From: Streptomyces akebiae
GTDB lineage: Bacteria; Actinomycetota; Actinomycetes; Streptomycetales; Streptomycetaceae
Length of the DNA: 64,000 bases
Reading direction: 5' to 3'
Assembly (NCBI RefSeq): GCF_019599145.1
Contig: NZ_CP080647.1
Coordinates: 4,836,001-4,900,000, forward strand
This document shows positions 1-8,190 of the stretch, one piece after another. Within the stretch, counting starts at the first letter, position 1, and the number at the start of each line of letters is the position of its first letter. Under the pieces are notes generated by a model, which was not told the DNA's origin, did no database searches, and worked only from the letters and a program-made list of their open reading frames with translations. The translations under genes were made by a program, and so were the position numbers.

Positions 1-724
1 TCATGTCGTGTCCGGTGGAGGCCACGCCCAGGACGCGGCCGTTCTCGTCCTGCAGCCGGTAGAGGTCGACCGACCAGGCGTGCTCGCGGTTCTCCCCGGG
101 GGCCCGCGCGTGGTTCTCCATGTACTGCGGTTCGCCGGTCTCCAGGGCCAGCCGCATCAGCCGCTCGACCTCCCCGGCGGCGGGATCGTCCAAGGCCTCC
201 GCCAGGCGCAGCCCGCGCAGGTCGTCGTCGCTCAGGCCCAGCGCTCCGCGCGAGCCCCGGTTGGACGCGCGGAACCGCAGGTCCGTGTCGTGCACCGAGG
301 TCGCGCAGCACGGGGAGTCGAGGAAGCCGCGCAGCGCGAGCGCGTCGTCGCCGGGACGGGGCCGCTCGTCCGACAGGGCGGAGACCAGGAACCAGTCGCG
401 GACCCCGCCGTACGACGTGCGGTGGTGCGCCAGGACCTTGACCTCCAGCCGGCGGCCGTCGCGGTGCCCGAGGACCAGGGTGCCGTGCCATCGCGGCAGG
501 TCGGAGAAGTGCGGGAGCTCGTCCGCCGGAGGCTCCTCGGCGAGCAGGAGGGCCGCGGGCAGGCCCAGGATCTGCGTCGGGGTGTACCCGAGGAGGCGCT
601 CGGCGCCGGCGCTCCAGCCGGTGACGATGCCTTCTTCGTCGACGGTGACCCGCGCGGAGAGCGCCTCACGCGCGGTGTCCGGGCCGGGGCCCGCTCCCGA
701 TTCGTCGACGACACGCCGCTCCAT
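1..724 (-). CDS. PAS-domain signalling protein, N-terminal part (probably SpoIIE-type phosphatase)
   Basis: The gene runs off the left edge; 241 codons from an ATG at 724 are visible. Two PAS-like modules can be read. The first (about residues 18-115) has the pattern TVDEEGIVTGWSAGAERLLG, then a strand ending WFLVSALSDE. The second starts at about residue 125 with CCATSVHDTDLRFRASNRG and continues to a PAC-like end, RLQDENGRVLGVASTGHD. In Streptomyces, tandem PAS modules of this style usually sit in front of a GAF and SpoIIE/PP2C domain that acts on anti-sigma antagonists. The catalytic part is outside the window, so the phosphatase call is inference. It is transcribed divergently from the permease at 1045. 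Confidence 0.7.
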   Translation of the reverse strand, partial: MERRVVDESGAGPGPDTAREALSARVTVDEEGIVTGWSAGAERLLGYTPTQILGLPAALLLAEEPPADELPHFSDLPRWHGTLVLGHRDGRRLEVKVLAHHRTSYGGVRDWFLVSALSDERPRPGDDALALRGFLDSPCCATSVHDTDLRFRASNRGSRGALGLSDDDLRGLRLAEALDDPAAGEVERLMRLALETGEPQYMENHARAPGENREHAWSVDLYRLQDENGRVLGVASTGHDM

Positions 725-1044
725 GTCCGCTCATCTCACTCTCACCGAGACCCGCACCCAGCGAGGCCGTTCCCCACCGGGGCCCGCCCTCTCTCCTTTG
801 ATATGTCCCACTACATCCTTTTCACACTATTCCTTGGCCGCCGGGTGGACATCAGCTCCCCGCACCTCCACGGACACCGCTTTCGCGTGCCCGCCCGCCG
901 GGTGCGCACGGAACGTCGTACGTACCCGAACAATCTGTGGCCCTACACGTGTCACTCCCTTGCCAGTCAGGCGCGTTGAGGCAAACATGGGGCAGCTCGT
1001 TTGAGCCAAAACAAACTTCTTCCCCTCCGCCCGACAGGTGAGGC
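725..1044. other. Divergent intergenic region
   Basis: These 320 bases separate the leftward PAS gene from the rightward permease and must hold both promoters. They are less GC-rich than the flanking genes, especially at 800-840 and 990-1025. A likely ribosome binding site (AGGTGAGG) lies just before the permease ATG. No clear inverted repeat or coding frame was seen. Confidence 0.4.
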
Positions 1045-2502
1045 ATGTCTACAAGTGCGTCCAGAATGCGGCACGCGGCCGGCGACGGTTACGCGTCCAC
1101 CGGCTCCCTCAAACAGAACGCGCTCGGCGTCCTGGGCATCCTTTTCTTCGTGCTCTCCGCACAGGCGCCGCTGACCGGTGTCGCCGGAGCGGCGCCGGTG
1201 GCGATAGCCATCGGCAACGGCCCGGGCGTCCCCGCGATGTACCTCGTGGCCGGGGTGGTCGTCCTGCTCTTCTCCGTCGGCTACGTCGCGATGGGCCGCC
1301 ACGTCGTCGACGCGGGCGCCTTCTACTCGTACGTCGGCAAGGGCCTCGGCGGGACGGCCGCCGCCGGCAGCGCGGGCGTGGCGCTGCTCGCGTACCACGC
1401 CATCCAGGCGGCGGTGTACGGACTGTTCGGGGCCGTGATGAACGGGCTGGCCCTGCAGTACCTGGAGACGGACGTGCCCTGGTGGCTGTTCGCGCTCGGC
1501 ACGATGGTGGTCGTGCAGGTGCTCGGCGCCACCGGTGTCGACGTGGGCGCCAAGGTGCTCGCCGTGTTCGTGCTCGCCGAGATCAGTCTGCTGCTGGTCT
1601 TCGGCGTGGTGATGCTCCTCAAGGGCGGCGGCCCCGAGGGACTGGCACCCGGCTCCTCCTTCTCCCTGTCGGCGGCGCTCGACGGCGCCCCCGGGGTGGC
1701 GCTGATGTTCGCCGTGGCGTCGATGTTCGGTTTCGAGGCGACCGCGATCTACGGCGAGGAGGCACGCGAGCCACACCGCACGGTCCCCCGGGCCACCTAC
1801 CTCGCGGTCGTCCTCGTCACCGTGTTCTTCGCCTTCACGTCCTGGATGCTGATCTCGGCGCACGGAGCCTCCTCCAGCGCGGCCGCCGCGGGCAAGGCGC
1901 TGGAGGCCGGGGACGGGGCCGGTTTCGTCGCCGCGCCGGTCTCCGCCGAACTCGGCGCGTGGGCGGGCGACGCGCTGCCGATCCTGCTGGCCACCTCGCT
2001 CTTCGCCAGCATCCTGGCGTTCCACAACTCCGCCAACCGCTACCTCTTCTCCCTCGGCCGGGAGGGCCTGCTGCCGCGCGGGCTGAGCACACTCAACGGC
2101 CGCCAGTCGCCGTGGCTCGCGGGTGTCGTGCAGACCGGCGTCGCCGCCCTGCTCGTCTTCCCCTTCGCCCTGGCGGGCAAGGACCCCGTCCTCACCCTCT
2201 TCTCCTGGCTCAGCGGTCTCGCCGTCCTGGCGATCATGCTCCTGTACCTGTTGACCTCCGTGTCGGTCATCGTCTACTTCCGCCACGAGCGGTCCGGCGA
2301 CACCCGGCTCTGGAACACACTGATCGCCCCCGCCCTGGGCGCCGGCGGCATCGCCGGCGCGATCTGGCTGATCATCGCCAACTTCACCACCCTCATCGGC
2401 GGCGACACCACCACGGCGGTGTGGCTGGCCCTGGCGGTGCCGGGGGCGCTGCTGGCGGGCATGGCGATGCCGTTGCTGGCGGGGGCACCGGGCAGGAGGT
2501 AG
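1045..2502 (+). CDS. APC-family amino acid/polyamine permease
   Basis: The 485-residue product is very hydrophobic, with about 12 membrane segments, as expected for the amino acid-polyamine-organocation superfamily. The first segment contains GILFFVLSAQAPLTG, and the TM2 region has GNGPGVPAMYLVAGVV. The conserved mid-protein motifs FGFEATAIYGEEAREPHRTV and FHNSANRYLFSLGREGLLP are typical of APC permeases. It should import an amino acid or related amine across the plasma membrane; the substrate cannot be read from sequence. The start is supported by an AGGTGAGG ribosome binding site about 3-8 bases upstream. It appears to be a single-gene unit that ends before a large inverted repeat. Confidence 0.88.
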   Translation: MSTSASRMRHAAGDGYASTGSLKQNALGVLGILFFVLSAQAPLTGVAGAAPVAIAIGNGPGVPAMYLVAGVVVLLFSVGYVAMGRHVVDAGAFYSYVGKGLGGTAAAGSAGVALLAYHAIQAAVYGLFGAVMNGLALQYLETDVPWWLFALGTMVVVQVLGATGVDVGAKVLAVFVLAEISLLLVFGVVMLLKGGGPEGLAPGSSFSLSAALDGAPGVALMFAVASMFGFEATAIYGEEAREPHRTVPRATYLAVVLVTVFFAFTSWMLISAHGASSSAAAAGKALEAGDGAGFVAAPVSAELGAWAGDALPILLATSLFASILAFHNSANRYLFSLGREGLLPRGLSTLNGRQSPWLAGVVQTGVAALLVFPFALAGKDPVLTLFSWLSGLAVLAIMLLYLLTSVSVIVYFRHERSGDTRLWNTLIAPALGAGGIAGAIWLIIANFTTLIGGDTTTAVWLALAVPGALLAGMAMPLLAGAPGRR

Positions 2503-2534
2503 AAGGTAGGGGCCTAAGGGTTGAGGGGGTGCGG

Positions 2535-2676
2535 GTGCGGGTGCGTCGGCGGGTGCGGCCCGGTGGGGGCTGGTCGCGCAGTTCCCCGCGCCCCTGAAAA
2601 CCCAGGCCCTGCGGGCCTGGAAGACCATGGCCCCGCGAGAAGCCCCACCGGGCCGCACCCGCCGACGCACCCGCAC
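2535..2676. terminator. Long inverted repeat between convergent genes
   Basis: The left arm, 2535-2571, and the right arm, 2641-2676, are complementary over 36 bases with one bulged G. About 69 bases lie between them, including a smaller hairpin made from CAGGCCCTGCGGGCCTG. It sits between the convergent stops at 2502 and 2701, where a bidirectional terminator is expected. Part of the structure is a widespread Streptomyces intergenic repeat (2568-2595). Confidence 0.6.
2568..2595 (-). repeat. Streptomyces intergenic repeat, copy 1
   Basis: This 28-base stretch is identical, in reverse complement, to 62511-62538 inside the megasynthase gene. From memory, the core (GCGCAGTTCCCCGCGCCCCT) is very common between genes in Streptomyces genomes. 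Here it lies within the loop side of the large inverted repeat between convergent genes. Confidence 0.8.
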
Positions 2677-2700
2677 AGCCCCACACGGCTATGCGCCCCG

Positions 2701-3648
2701 TCAACCCGCCGCGCGCACCTGCCAGGCCCCGAACGTCGCCACCGGGTCCCCGCTCTCCAGGGCCCACGGGTACGCCGTGACCAGCCCTCCGATCGCCCGG
2801 AACACCTCCCCCGCCTCCCCGGCCCGCTTCGCCTGCACCAACGCGTACGCCAGCAGGTTGAGATCGGCGACGGCCGCCGCGTGGGTCAGATACCCGGCGC
2901 GCGGCCAGTCGGCCGTGGCCCGGTCCAGGGCCGCCACCGCGTTCGGGCGGCTCCACAGGTGGACGGCGGTGAGGGCCTCCAGACCGCCCTGGTCGAGGGT
3001 GCCCTGGTAGAGGTCGATGAGGGCGGCGATCTCCAGACCCGCCGTCGGGGCCGTGGGCGCCGTCCCCGTGCGCACCTGGTCGAGGAAGTCGACGGTCTGC
3101 GCGTGCGAGCCGCACTCCCACGGCGAGAGGTAGCCGAGCATCTGGAAGTGCGCCTCGCGATGCCAGGGATCACGCCGGACGATCTCGCCCCAGAGCGGGA
3201 AGACCTCCTGACTCGGCCGGCGCCACAGCCGCAGCAGACCGAGACGCACCACCCAGGGAGTGGGGTCCTCCGGCCGCAGCGCGGCGGCGTGCTCGCAGGC
3301 GTCGAGCGCCTCCCGGGTCTCCGCCGGCACCGGTTGCTCCTCGTACCGCGCCCGCAGCAGGACACCCCACGCGAACATCAACTGGGCGTCCGGGTCCTGT
3401 GCCTGCTCCTCCGCCCAGGAACGCTGCAGGGCCGGGGAGGTCGACTCCGCGAGAACGCTCAGCCGGTGGGCCCTGCGGTCCCAGTCACGGCCGGTGTCGC
3501 GCAACAGCTGCTCGATCATGGCCACCGCGAGACTGCGACCGCCCGAACTCCCCCTCTCGACCAGACGCTTGCGTACCTTCCCGAGGTCCGCGTCGTCGAG
3601 TTCGGGGGCGAGTCTGGTCGTGCCGCGCCGGCGACCGAGGAGAGCCAT
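2701..3648 (-). CDS. Conserved hypothetical protein, helical-repeat type
   Basis: The product is 315 residues from the ATG at 3648; a longer frame exists, but MALLGRRRG is the better start, just past the AT-rich divergent region. The sequence is a run of helix pairs rich in Ala, Leu, Trp and Arg (for example WVVRLGLLRLWRRP and AHFQMLGYLSPWECG), reminiscent of tetratricopeptide-like repeats. No catalytic motif, signal peptide or membrane segment is visible. Similar proteins occur in many Streptomyces, but I do not know a function. It is divergent from the membrane protein at 3814. Confidence 0.65.
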   Translation of the reverse strand: MALLGRRRGTTRLAPELDDADLGKVRKRLVERGSSGGRSLAVAMIEQLLRDTGRDWDRRAHRLSVLAESTSPALQRSWAEEQAQDPDAQLMFAWGVLLRARYEEQPVPAETREALDACEHAAALRPEDPTPWVVRLGLLRLWRRPSQEVFPLWGEIVRRDPWHREAHFQMLGYLSPWECGSHAQTVDFLDQVRTGTAPTAPTAGLEIAALIDLYQGTLDQGGLEALTAVHLWSRPNAVAALDRATADWPRAGYLTHAAAVADLNLLAYALVQAKRAGEAGEVFRAIGGLVTAYPWALESGDPVATFGAWQVRAAG

Positions 3649-3813
3649 GGCCGGAGAGTAACGAATTTTGGTCGCACAGTGATGATTCGAGATGGACGTA
3701 TGTCGATCCGATATCCACACCGTCAGACAAGGGCAGGCAGTCTAGCCCCAACTCGCCTATCTCCATGGGCACTTCACCTTTTGCACACGATCTTCTCTCC
3801 CTATCATCGGAAG

Positions 3814-4740
3814 ATGACGGAACCGACACAGTCCGGCCCGTACGCGGGTCAGCCCGCCCCTCCGCCCCAGCCGTCGGCTCCCGCGCCCGGCTGGGCACCG
3901 CCCCCGCAGCAAGGGGGCCCCTATCCGTACGCGACCACGCCGCCCGTCGGCCACGGCAGACCCGCCACCCCGCCGGGGAACCCGGCGGCGGTCTCCGACC
4001 GGGTGTCGGGCGCGCTGCTGATACTCGGCGCCGCCCTCACCATCGGCGCCTCGTTCACCACGCTGGACACCTCGGTCCAGTACCTCGACAAGGAGCACGA
4101 GGAACCGGCTTTCCAGGTCGTCGCGAAGGCGTGGTCCTACACCAGTGGCGGGACGGGCGAGGAGATGGAGTCGGTCACCCGGTTCACCGGGGTGCCGCTG
4201 CTCATCGGTGCCCTGGTCGCCGTCGCCGCCGCCGTGCTCCTCCTGACCGGCCGCGCCCGCCGGCTCAGGCCGGGCCCCGCACTGGGCGTCGGCGGCGCGG
4301 TGCTGCTCCTCGGCGCGACGCTGTCGGCGCTGACCGAGGTGGTCAACGACGGGCAGTGGGACGGGGACGACCGGGCCACCACCCTCGGCGTCGGCGCCTA
4401 TCTGCTGGCGCTGGCCTTCCTGTCGGCGCTCGGCGCGACCGTGACGACCGTCCTCGCCACCGGCCGCCCCACCGCCACCGCCCTCCCCGGACCCGCCCCG
4501 ACGGCGTACCCGGTCCCGACGGCATACCCGGCCCCGGCGGCATACCCGGCCCCGGCGGCGTTCCCGGCCCCCCAGCCGCCGCAGGCTCCACAAGCTCCAC
4601 AGCCGCAGCAGCCGGCGCCGCCGCAAGCCCCGCAGCCGCCGCAGGCCGCACAGCCCTGGCCGGCCGCGCCCGTCGCACAGCCCACTCCAACGGACCAATC
4701 CTCCCCGCCCACGGCTCCGCCGACGCCCTCTCAGGGCTGA
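3814..4740 (+). CDS. Proline-rich membrane protein
   Basis: The product has 308 residues. A Pro/Gln-rich N-terminus (residues 1-60) precedes four hydrophobic segments: [50 protein letters not shown] and [18 protein letters not shown]. The C-terminal 80 residues are low complexity ([20 protein letters not shown] and Pro-Gln-Ala runs). A charged extracytoplasmic loop lies between segments 1 and 2. Proline-rich tails on small actinobacterial membrane proteins often reflect envelope or division-site localisation, but no function is known here. The ATG at 3814 follows a purine-rich GGAAG. Confidence 0.7.
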   Translation: MTEPTQSGPYAGQPAPPPQPSAPAPGWAPPPQQGGPYPYATTPPVGHGRPATPPGNPAAVSDRVSGALLILGAALTIGASFTTLDTSVQYLDKEHEEPAFQVVAKAWSYTSGGTGEEMESVTRFTGVPLLIGALVAVAAAVLLLTGRARRLRPGPALGVGGAVLLLGATLSALTEVVNDGQWDGDDRATTLGVGAYLLALAFLSALGATVTTVLATGRPTATALPGPAPTAYPVPTAYPAPAAYPAPAAFPAPQPPQAPQAPQPQQPAPPQAPQPPQAAQPWPAAPVAQPTPTDQSSPPTAPPTPSQG

Positions 4741-4829
4741 CTCCTCCCGGGAGCCGGCTGCCCTCGGCGGGGGGTGTTCCTCGAATTGGGTCGCGTGTCA
4801 CACAGCGGACGCCCCTCGCCTGTGCTATC

Positions 4830-4900
4830 TTGACCTGAAGTGGCAGTTTTGGTTACCAGAGGCTTCTGAGTGCTCTTCGACCTTCCGTCGACGAGCACTC
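4830..4900 (+). promoter_or_regulatory. Cold-shock gene promoter candidate and 5' leader hairpin
   Basis: TTGACC at 4830-4835 and TACCAG at 4854-4859, 18 bases apart, form a plausible promoter. The predicted transcript would begin near a hairpin with 8-bp arms, GAGTGCTC (4868-4875) and GAGCACTC (4893-4900). TCGA/TCGA pairs extend it inward, and TTTGTTGTTT follows. That layout resembles a terminator/attenuator or a 5'-end stabiliser. The leader to the ATG at 5018 would be about 150 bases, long as is usual for cold-shock mRNAs. The promoter assignment is inference. Confidence 0.45.
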
Positions 4901-5017
4901 TTTGTTGTTTCCGGGGCTTTCCGGGACTTTCTTCATCTTCCCGTCGGGTCTAACCGTTGCTGCGACACCGGGTCCGCAAAGTGTGGGCTCCGGGCACTGC
5001 ATCAAGGGAGTTTCAGC

Positions 5018-5221
5018 ATGGCATCCGGCACCGTGAAGTGGTTCAACTCGGAAAAGGGCTTCGGCTTCATCGAGCAGGAGGGTGGCGGCCCCGACGTCTT
5101 CGCCCACTACTCGAACATCGCCACGTCCGGCTTCCGTGAGCTTCAGGAAGGCCAGAAGGTGACCTTCGACGTCACGCAGGGCCAGAAGGGCCCCCAGGCC
5201 GAGAACATCGTTCCCGCCTGA
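5018..5221 (+). CDS. Cold-shock protein, CspA family
   Basis: The 67-residue product is a single cold-shock domain. It opens [20 protein letters not shown], containing the RNP1 motif KGFGFIE. The RNP2 region reads VFAHYSNI, and the end is [10 protein letters not shown]. Family members bind single-stranded RNA and DNA and act as RNA chaperones during cold or growth transitions. Length and sequence match the common Streptomyces single-domain cold-shock proteins. A structured leader lies upstream and a strong hairpin follows the stop. Its neighbour is a DEAD-box helicase, a partnership seen often because both remodel RNA at low temperature. Confidence 0.95.
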   Translation: MASGTVKWFNSEKGFGFIEQEGGGPDVFAHYSNIATSGFRELQEGQKVTFDVTQGQKGPQAENIVPA

Positions 5222-5238
5222 CTCTGACGCGTACGCAT

Positions 5239-5276
5239 GAGCCGGGGCCCGCGCCCGAAAGGTGCGGGCCCCGGCT
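5239..5276 (+). terminator. Hairpin terminator after the cold-shock gene
   Basis: The arms GAGCCGGGGCCCGC and GCGGGCCCCGGCTC are perfectly complementary over 14 bp. They extend inward by GCC/GGT pairs around a CGAAA loop. It lies 17 bases after the cold-shock stop. No U-run follows, as is common in Streptomyces. Read-through into the helicase gene at 5315 remains possible. Confidence 0.8.
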
Positions 5277-5314
5277 CGTGTGCGACAAGCGCCGCCGCAT
5301 CGAGGAAGGTCCCC

Positions 5315-7099
5315 ATGAACCGCACGGCTCGTACGAACAGCACCAGCTCCTCCCGGTCCCGCACGGAGGGCTCCGCCCGCACCGGCGCGACCCGGGGCAA
5401 CCGCGCACGCTCGCAGGGCGCGGGGGCGGGCGAGCAAGGGGCTCCTTCCCGTGCGGCCGGAGCCGGATCGGCGACGGGCGGCACCGCCCAGGGCCGTTCG
5501 GCCGGGGGCGGCACCGGTGGTGCGGCCGCCAAGGGCGGGTCGGGCAGGAGCGGCGCGGGCAGGAACGCCGCCGGGCGCGGGGACGCCACCAAGAACACCA
5601 CGGGCCGCGGGGACGCGAAGAACACCGCCGGGCGTGGAAACACCGCCAAGGGCACCCAGGCCAAGGGCGCAGCGGGCAAGAACGGCTCCGGCAGGTCCGG
5701 TGCGGCCAAGGCCGGCCGCGGCCGTCGGGGCGGTGGCGCGCGGACCGTCGCGGTCGCCGCCGGTGGGGAGTTCGCGCTGCCGGTCACGGTCACGCCCGCG
5801 TTGCCCGCGGTGGAGACCTTCGGCGAACTCGATCTGCCCGCAAAGCTGTTGGAGACGCTGGGCACCGAAGGGATGACCGATCCCTTCCCGATCCAGGCCG
5901 CGACGCTGCCGAACTCCCTGGCCGGCCGTGACGTCCTCGGCCGCGGCCGCACCGGCTCCGGCAAGACGCTCGCCTTCGGCCTCGCCCTGCTGGCCCGTAC
6001 GGCCGGACAGCGCGCCGAGCCCCGGCAGCCGCTGGCCCTCGTCCTCGTCCCCACCCGCGAACTGGCCCAGCAGGTCACCGACGCCCTCACCCCGTACGCC
6101 CGCGCGCTGCGGCTGCGGCTGGCCACCGTGGTCGGCGGCATGTCCCTCGGACGGCAGGCGAGCGTGCTGCGCGGCGGCGCCGAGGTGGTCGTCGCGACCC
6201 CCGGCCGGCTCAAGGACCTCATAGACCGCGGCGACTGCCGCCTCGACCAGGTCGCGATCACCGTCCTGGACGAGGCCGACCAGATGGCCGACATGGGCTT
6301 CATGCCGCAGGTCACCGCGCTGCTCGACCAGGTGCGCCCCGACGGCCAGCGGCTGCTGTTCTCCGCCACCCTGGACCGCAACGTCGACCGGCTGGTCCGC
6401 GACTACCTGCACGACCCCGTCGTCCACTCCGTCGACCCCTCCGCGGGCGCGGTCACCACGATGGACCACCACGTGCTGCACATCGAGGACGACGACAAGC
6501 ACGCCACCACGACCGAGATCGCCGCCCGCGACGGGCGCGTGATCATGTTCCTGGACAGCAAGCACGCGACGGACCGGCTGGTCAAGAAGCTGCTGGCGGT
6601 GGGCGTGCGGGCCGCCGCCCTGCACGGCGGCAAGTCGCAGTCGCAGCGCAACCGGGCCCTGAGCCAGTTCAAGGACGGGGACGTGACGGCCCTGGTCGCC
6701 ACGAACGTCGCGGCACGCGGCATCCACGTCGACGACCTCGACCTCGTCGTCAACGTCGACCCGCCGGGCGACCACAAGGACTACCTGCACCGGGGCGGCC
6801 GTACGGCCCGTGCGGGCGAGTCCGGCACGGTCGTCACCCTGGTGCTGCCGCACCAGCGCCGTGACGTGACCCGGCTGATGGCGGTCGCCGGGATCACCCC
6901 GACCACCACGCGGGTCCGCTCGGGCGATGCGGACCTGAACCGCATCACCGGCGCGCAGGCGCCCTCCGGCGTCCCGGTCGTCCTCGCCCCGCCGGTCACC
7001 CAGCAACCGGCCGCCCGCCCCACCTCGGCGTCGCGCGGCCGTCGCAGCCGCCCGTCGCAGGGACGCCGCCGCGCCCCGGCGAAGGGCAACGGCCGCTGA
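5315..7099 (+). CDS. DEAD-box ATP-dependent RNA helicase (RhlE/CsdA-like)
   Basis: The 594-residue protein starts at the ATG preceded by GAGGAAGG; an upstream ATG at 5237 lies inside the terminator hairpin and is unlikely. Residues 1-150 are disordered and rich in Gly, Ala, Arg, Thr and Lys, resembling an RNA-binding tail. The helicase core follows with DPFPIQ (Q motif), GRTGSGKT (about 208-216), PTRELAQQ, VLDEADQMADMGF (about 317), FSATLD (about 349), and HRGGRTARAG (about 492). It unwinds or remodels RNA duplexes using ATP. The motif VI variant HRGGRTAR replaces the usual HRIGRTGR. Downstream, the SRPBCC gene is convergent, with only 16 bases between stops. Confidence 0.93.
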   Translation: MNRTARTNSTSSSRSRTEGSARTGATRGNRARSQGAGAGEQGAPSRAAGAGSATGGTAQGRSAGGGTGGAAAKGGSGRSGAGRNAAGRGDATKNTTGRGDAKNTAGRGNTAKGTQAKGAAGKNGSGRSGAAKAGRGRRGGGARTVAVAAGGEFALPVTVTPALPAVETFGELDLPAKLLETLGTEGMTDPFPIQAATLPNSLAGRDVLGRGRTGSGKTLAFGLALLARTAGQRAEPRQPLALVLVPTRELAQQVTDALTPYARALRLRLATVVGGMSLGRQASVLRGGAEVVVATPGRLKDLIDRGDCRLDQVAITVLDEADQMADMGFMPQVTALLDQVRPDGQRLLFSATLDRNVDRLVRDYLHDPVVHSVDPSAGAVTTMDHHVLHIEDDDKHATTTEIAARDGRVIMFLDSKHATDRLVKKLLAVGVRAAALHGGKSQSQRNRALSQFKDGDVTALVATNVAARGIHVDDLDLVVNVDPPGDHKDYLHRGGRTARAGESGTVVTLVLPHQRRDVTRLMAVAGITPTTTRVRSGDADLNRITGAQAPSGVPVVLAPPVTQQPAARPTSASRGRRSRPSQGRRRAPAKGNGR

Positions 7100-7115
7100 G
7101 CCGGTCGGCACGGGC

Positions 7116-7607
7116 TCAGGCCAGGGACTCGAAGTACGCCTTCTGCGCGGGGTAGTAGTCGTCGAAGTCGGGCCGCGGGCCGCCCGTGCGCGCGGCGGTG
7201 AGCAGGTCCAGGTAGTACTCCCAGCCCGGTCCCGTCTCGCCGAGGTGCTCGGCGGAGGCGAGGTGATGGACCAGCCGGAGTTCGGTGGTGCCGTCGACCT
7301 CGGAGAGCAGCAGCTCCAGCGACCAGGATCCGGCCTCGTCCTCCATCGAGACGGCGAGCCGGCGCGGCGGTTCACAGGCCTCGATCCGCACGGGGCACCA
7401 GGGCGCCGACTCCTCGAACACCAACCGCACCTCGACCGTGCGGCCGGGCCCCGCCTCACCGCGCCACGGGCCGAACCAGCGGGCGGTGCGCTCCGGTTCG
7501 GTGACACTCGCCCAGACGTCGTCGGCGGAGGCGCGGTAGACGCGGGTGAGGATCAGGTCGTGCCCCGTCGGCGTGGGGACGAGCCGTCCGGTGGGCTCAT
7601 GGGTCAT
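7116..7607 (-). CDS. SRPBCC (START-like/AHSA1) domain protein
   Basis: The 163-residue product is a single hydrophobic-cavity START-like domain. It contains the AHSA1 hallmarks RVYRASADDVWASVTEPERTARWFG near the N-terminus (quoted here in parts: RVYRASADDVW and TARWFGPW) and a C-terminal helix around GWEYYLDLLTAA. Such proteins bind small hydrophobic ligands or act as Hsp90-activator-like modules; no substrate is evident. Its start overlaps the ArsR stop by ATGA (7604-7607), so the two are translationally coupled. ArsR-SRPBCC pairs of this kind are common in actinobacteria, and the regulator probably represses both genes. Confidence 0.85.
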   Translation of the reverse strand: MTHEPTGRLVPTPTGHDLILTRVYRASADDVWASVTEPERTARWFGPWRGEAGPGRTVEVRLVFEESAPWCPVRIEACEPPRRLAVSMEDEAGSWSLELLLSEVDGTTELRLVHHLASAEHLGETGPGWEYYLDLLTAARTGGPRPDFDDYYPAQKAYFESLA

Positions 7608-8041
7608 GCCGTGTCCTCCTCGAAGTGGCGGGCGGTGTGGGGATCGTGCGCGGGGTCGGCCCGGACGCGGTCCCGTCGGGCGCGGTGGACCTCGGTCTCC
7701 AGCGCCGCCAGACGCCGTGACCAGTCGGGACGCGCGGTGTCGAACCGGGCGAGCCAGGCGGCGAGGTCACCCAGCCGGGAGCGGATCAGCGAGTAGCGCC
7801 GATGGCGTCCGAGCTGCTCGTCCCGGACCAGACCGCTCTCCCGCAGGACCCGCAGATGGCGGCTGATCGCGGGCCGGCTGATGGCGAACCGGGCGGCGAT
7901 GTCGCCCGCCGTCAGCGGCGTGCGGTGCAACATCATCAGGATCTCGCGGCGGACCGGATCGGCGATCGCGTCGGCCACCTGGCTCAGTCCGTCCGGCTCA
8001 CTCAGCCCGTCCCGCTCGTTCGGTTCACCCGGCTCGTCCAC
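7604..8041 (-). CDS. ArsR-family winged-helix repressor
   Basis: The 145-residue protein contains a standard ArsR helix-turn-helix: LSQVADAIADPVRREILMML, then LTAGDIAARFAISRPAISRH, then LRESGLVRDEQLGRHRRYSL. The C-terminal arm is Arg-rich. I place the start at GTG 8041. A GTG at 8059 is also in frame, but it lies inside the inverted repeat that looks like the operator. No cysteine pair for metal sensing is seen, so the ligand is unlikely to be a metal. It is coupled to the SRPBCC gene through an ATGA overlap. Autorepression is inferred from the operator position. Confidence 0.85.
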   Translation of the reverse strand: MDEPGEPNERDGLSEPDGLSQVADAIADPVRREILMMLHRTPLTAGDIAARFAISRPAISRHLRVLRESGLVRDEQLGRHRRYSLIRSRLGDLAAWLARFDTARPDWSRRLAALETEVHRARRDRVRADPAHDPHTARHFEEDTA

Positions 8042-8050
8042 CCCAGAAGC

Positions 8051-8066
8051 GTAACCCACAGGTTAC
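8051..8066. promoter_or_regulatory. Candidate ArsR operator (inverted repeat)
   Basis: GTAACC-CACA-GGTTAC is a perfect 6-bp inverted repeat with a 4-base spacer, 10 bases upstream of the GTG at 8041. Its size and position fit the dimeric binding site of an ArsR-type repressor controlling its own two-gene unit. Confidence 0.6.
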
Positions 8067-8190
8067 ACGTTGCGCCCGTTCCCACGAGGAACTCCCAGGG
8101 GGGTGACGGGCGTTCACAGGGAGACGTGCGGAACGCACGCGGACGACCGGAACGACCGGCACGACACGGGCTGAAGCCGAGGTGGCACGC

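Noticed and set aside
5237..5314. Upstream ATG for the DEAD-box gene
   Set aside because: It lies within the terminator hairpin and has no ribosome binding site; ATG 5315 has GAGGAAGG.
4853..7507. 884-codon leftward open frame over the helicase
   Set aside because: Antisense to the DEAD-box gene, which has all helicase motifs; the shadow has none.
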